Below are positions 21,355 through 21,961 of a stretch of 21,961 nt of DNA, in pieces (within the stretch, counting starts at the first letter, position 1; every line of letters starts with the position of its first letter). The stretch is from a virus, in the IMG/VR virus record IMGVR_UViG_3300035698_003040, positions 1-21,961 of that record. One strand, 5' to 3'. The notes under the pieces are model-generated. The model had not been told where the DNA came from, made no database searches, and saw only the letters and a list, made by a program, of their open reading frames with translations. A program made the translations under genes and the position numbers.

Positions 21355-21961
21355 CTTCAATATCCTCTTTAGGAGGCTCAATCATATTCATTGCTATTTC
21401 CCTCTCACTTTCAATTTCGGCTAGCAACTCAGATATCTGTGTATCAGTTAAATCAGGGTTAGCCCTAGAAACGGCTCGTCGTTTACTGGTCATTCCTTCA
21501 TTAAGTTTCATTGCTTCAATTCTAATTATCTTTTCTTCATCTATGATCGCTTCTTGTGGCTGATATACAACATTAACATTTACATCACCACTAAAGGTTC
21601 TCTTCTCAGTTATCTGCTCACCTGAAGTAATCCAAACATTATGAATAATACTCATCATCTTCCAGAAAGACCATTCAGCCTGCTTATAAATCATTTCTTG
21701 TTCACCACGCACGGCACTAGCGTCTGACTCATCTACGATCTTAGAAATACCAGATGCAATATTATCAGAATCTAGTTCGCCAACACTAGCGGCTCTAAGT
21801 CCTTTAGTATCTAGCCAGATCTGTATCTGTGTTTTAATTAATTGTAATGTTTCATTAATATCTACTTCAGGTTTAATAGTTCCTATAGATGCTTGTTTAT
21901 TATCTTCACCTGTTTCTGATACCTCAGATTTAATATGCCATATAGCATCTGGGTTAGCTGA
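21341..21961 (-). CDS. Portal protein, C-terminal part (partial, 206 aa in window)
   Basis: The frame is open from the window edge to TAA at 21343-21341. The part at 21950-21720 includes SANPDAIWHIKSEVSETGED, then QASIGTIKPEVDINETLQLI, WLDTKGLRAASVG and GISKIVDESDASAVRGEQ. The stretch from about residue 85 on is the helical stem/wing region of a phage portal (gp6-like type). Later helices read YKQAEWSFWKMMSIIHNVWI. The portal forms the dodecameric DNA gate at one capsid vertex. It begins outside the window, so its start and N-terminal domain are unseen. The GTG at 21712 inside the frame is not a start, as similarity runs through it. Confidence 0.88.
   Translation of the reverse strand, partial: SANPDAIWHIKSEVSETGEDNKQASIGTIKPEVDINETLQLIKTQIQIWLDTKGLRAASVGELDSDNIASGISKIVDESDASAVRGEQEMIYKQAEWSFWKMMSIIHNVWITSGEQITEKRTFSGDVNVNVVYQPQEAIIDEEKIIRIEAMKLNEGMTSKRRAVSRANPDLTDTQISELLAEIESEREIAMNMIEPPKEDIEDVIE

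Noticed and set aside
1-21961. tRNA genes, diversity-generating retroelement, toxin-antitoxin or defence genes
   Set aside because: I looked for tRNA-like arms, reverse transcriptase motifs and typical defence domains in all frames and saw none; all space is taken by structural genes.

Overview
The window is a block of the late structural operon of a tailed phage with a long, non-contractile (siphovirus-type) tail, either a free phage or a prophage. Every gene I can support lies on the minus strand, so the operon reads from the right edge (21961) to the left edge (1). The DNA is AT-rich (about one third G+C by eye). Genes are packed end to end with start/stop overlaps of the TAATG, ATGA, GTGA and TAGTG kinds, and many starts have a clear GGAG or AGGAG ribosome binding site. 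The host is therefore a bacterium that uses Shine-Dalgarno initiation, but I cannot name it. No integrase, terminase, lysin, tRNA, transposon or CRISPR array is visible.

Head module (21961 to 18589): the C-terminal part of a portal protein; a 30-codon membrane micro-ORF overlapping its end; two small proteins that resemble the HK97 gp10 / Mu gpG morphogenesis group, with a 40-aa ORF wedged between them; a scaffold protein; and the major capsid protein. A strong UUCG-loop terminator follows the capsid gene.

Capsid fibre/decoration block (18530 to 14641): a short ORF that seems to start at a non-AUG codon just after the terminator, three small putative decoration or fibre-base proteins, a beta-sandwich protein, a fibre with a 21-triplet collagen-like stretch, and a second fibre protein sharing its N-terminal domain. 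Two small membrane proteins (holin-like in shape) follow.

Connector and tail module (14100 to 7384): a probable head-tail connector with a textbook EF-hand-type calcium loop, a probable tail terminator, the tail tube protein, and the two tail assembly chaperone frames. These frames are joined by a programmed -1 frameshift, with an A AAA AAG slippery site, an upstream Shine-Dalgarno-like element and a downstream stem-loop all visible. Then come the tape measure protein and a distal-tail candidate.

Tail tip and fibre module (7382 to 1): a run of minor tail and fibre proteins with shared beta modules and repeats, a large 859-aa tail hub-like protein, a small tip protein, and the first ten codons of another gene at the left edge.

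All of this is virion assembly and host attachment. I found no defence system or other clearly new system. The most interesting items are the frameshift cassette, the non-AUG ORF behind the capsid terminator, the micro-ORFs, the fibre block inserted between capsid and connector, and an excess of the tetranucleotide CTAG.
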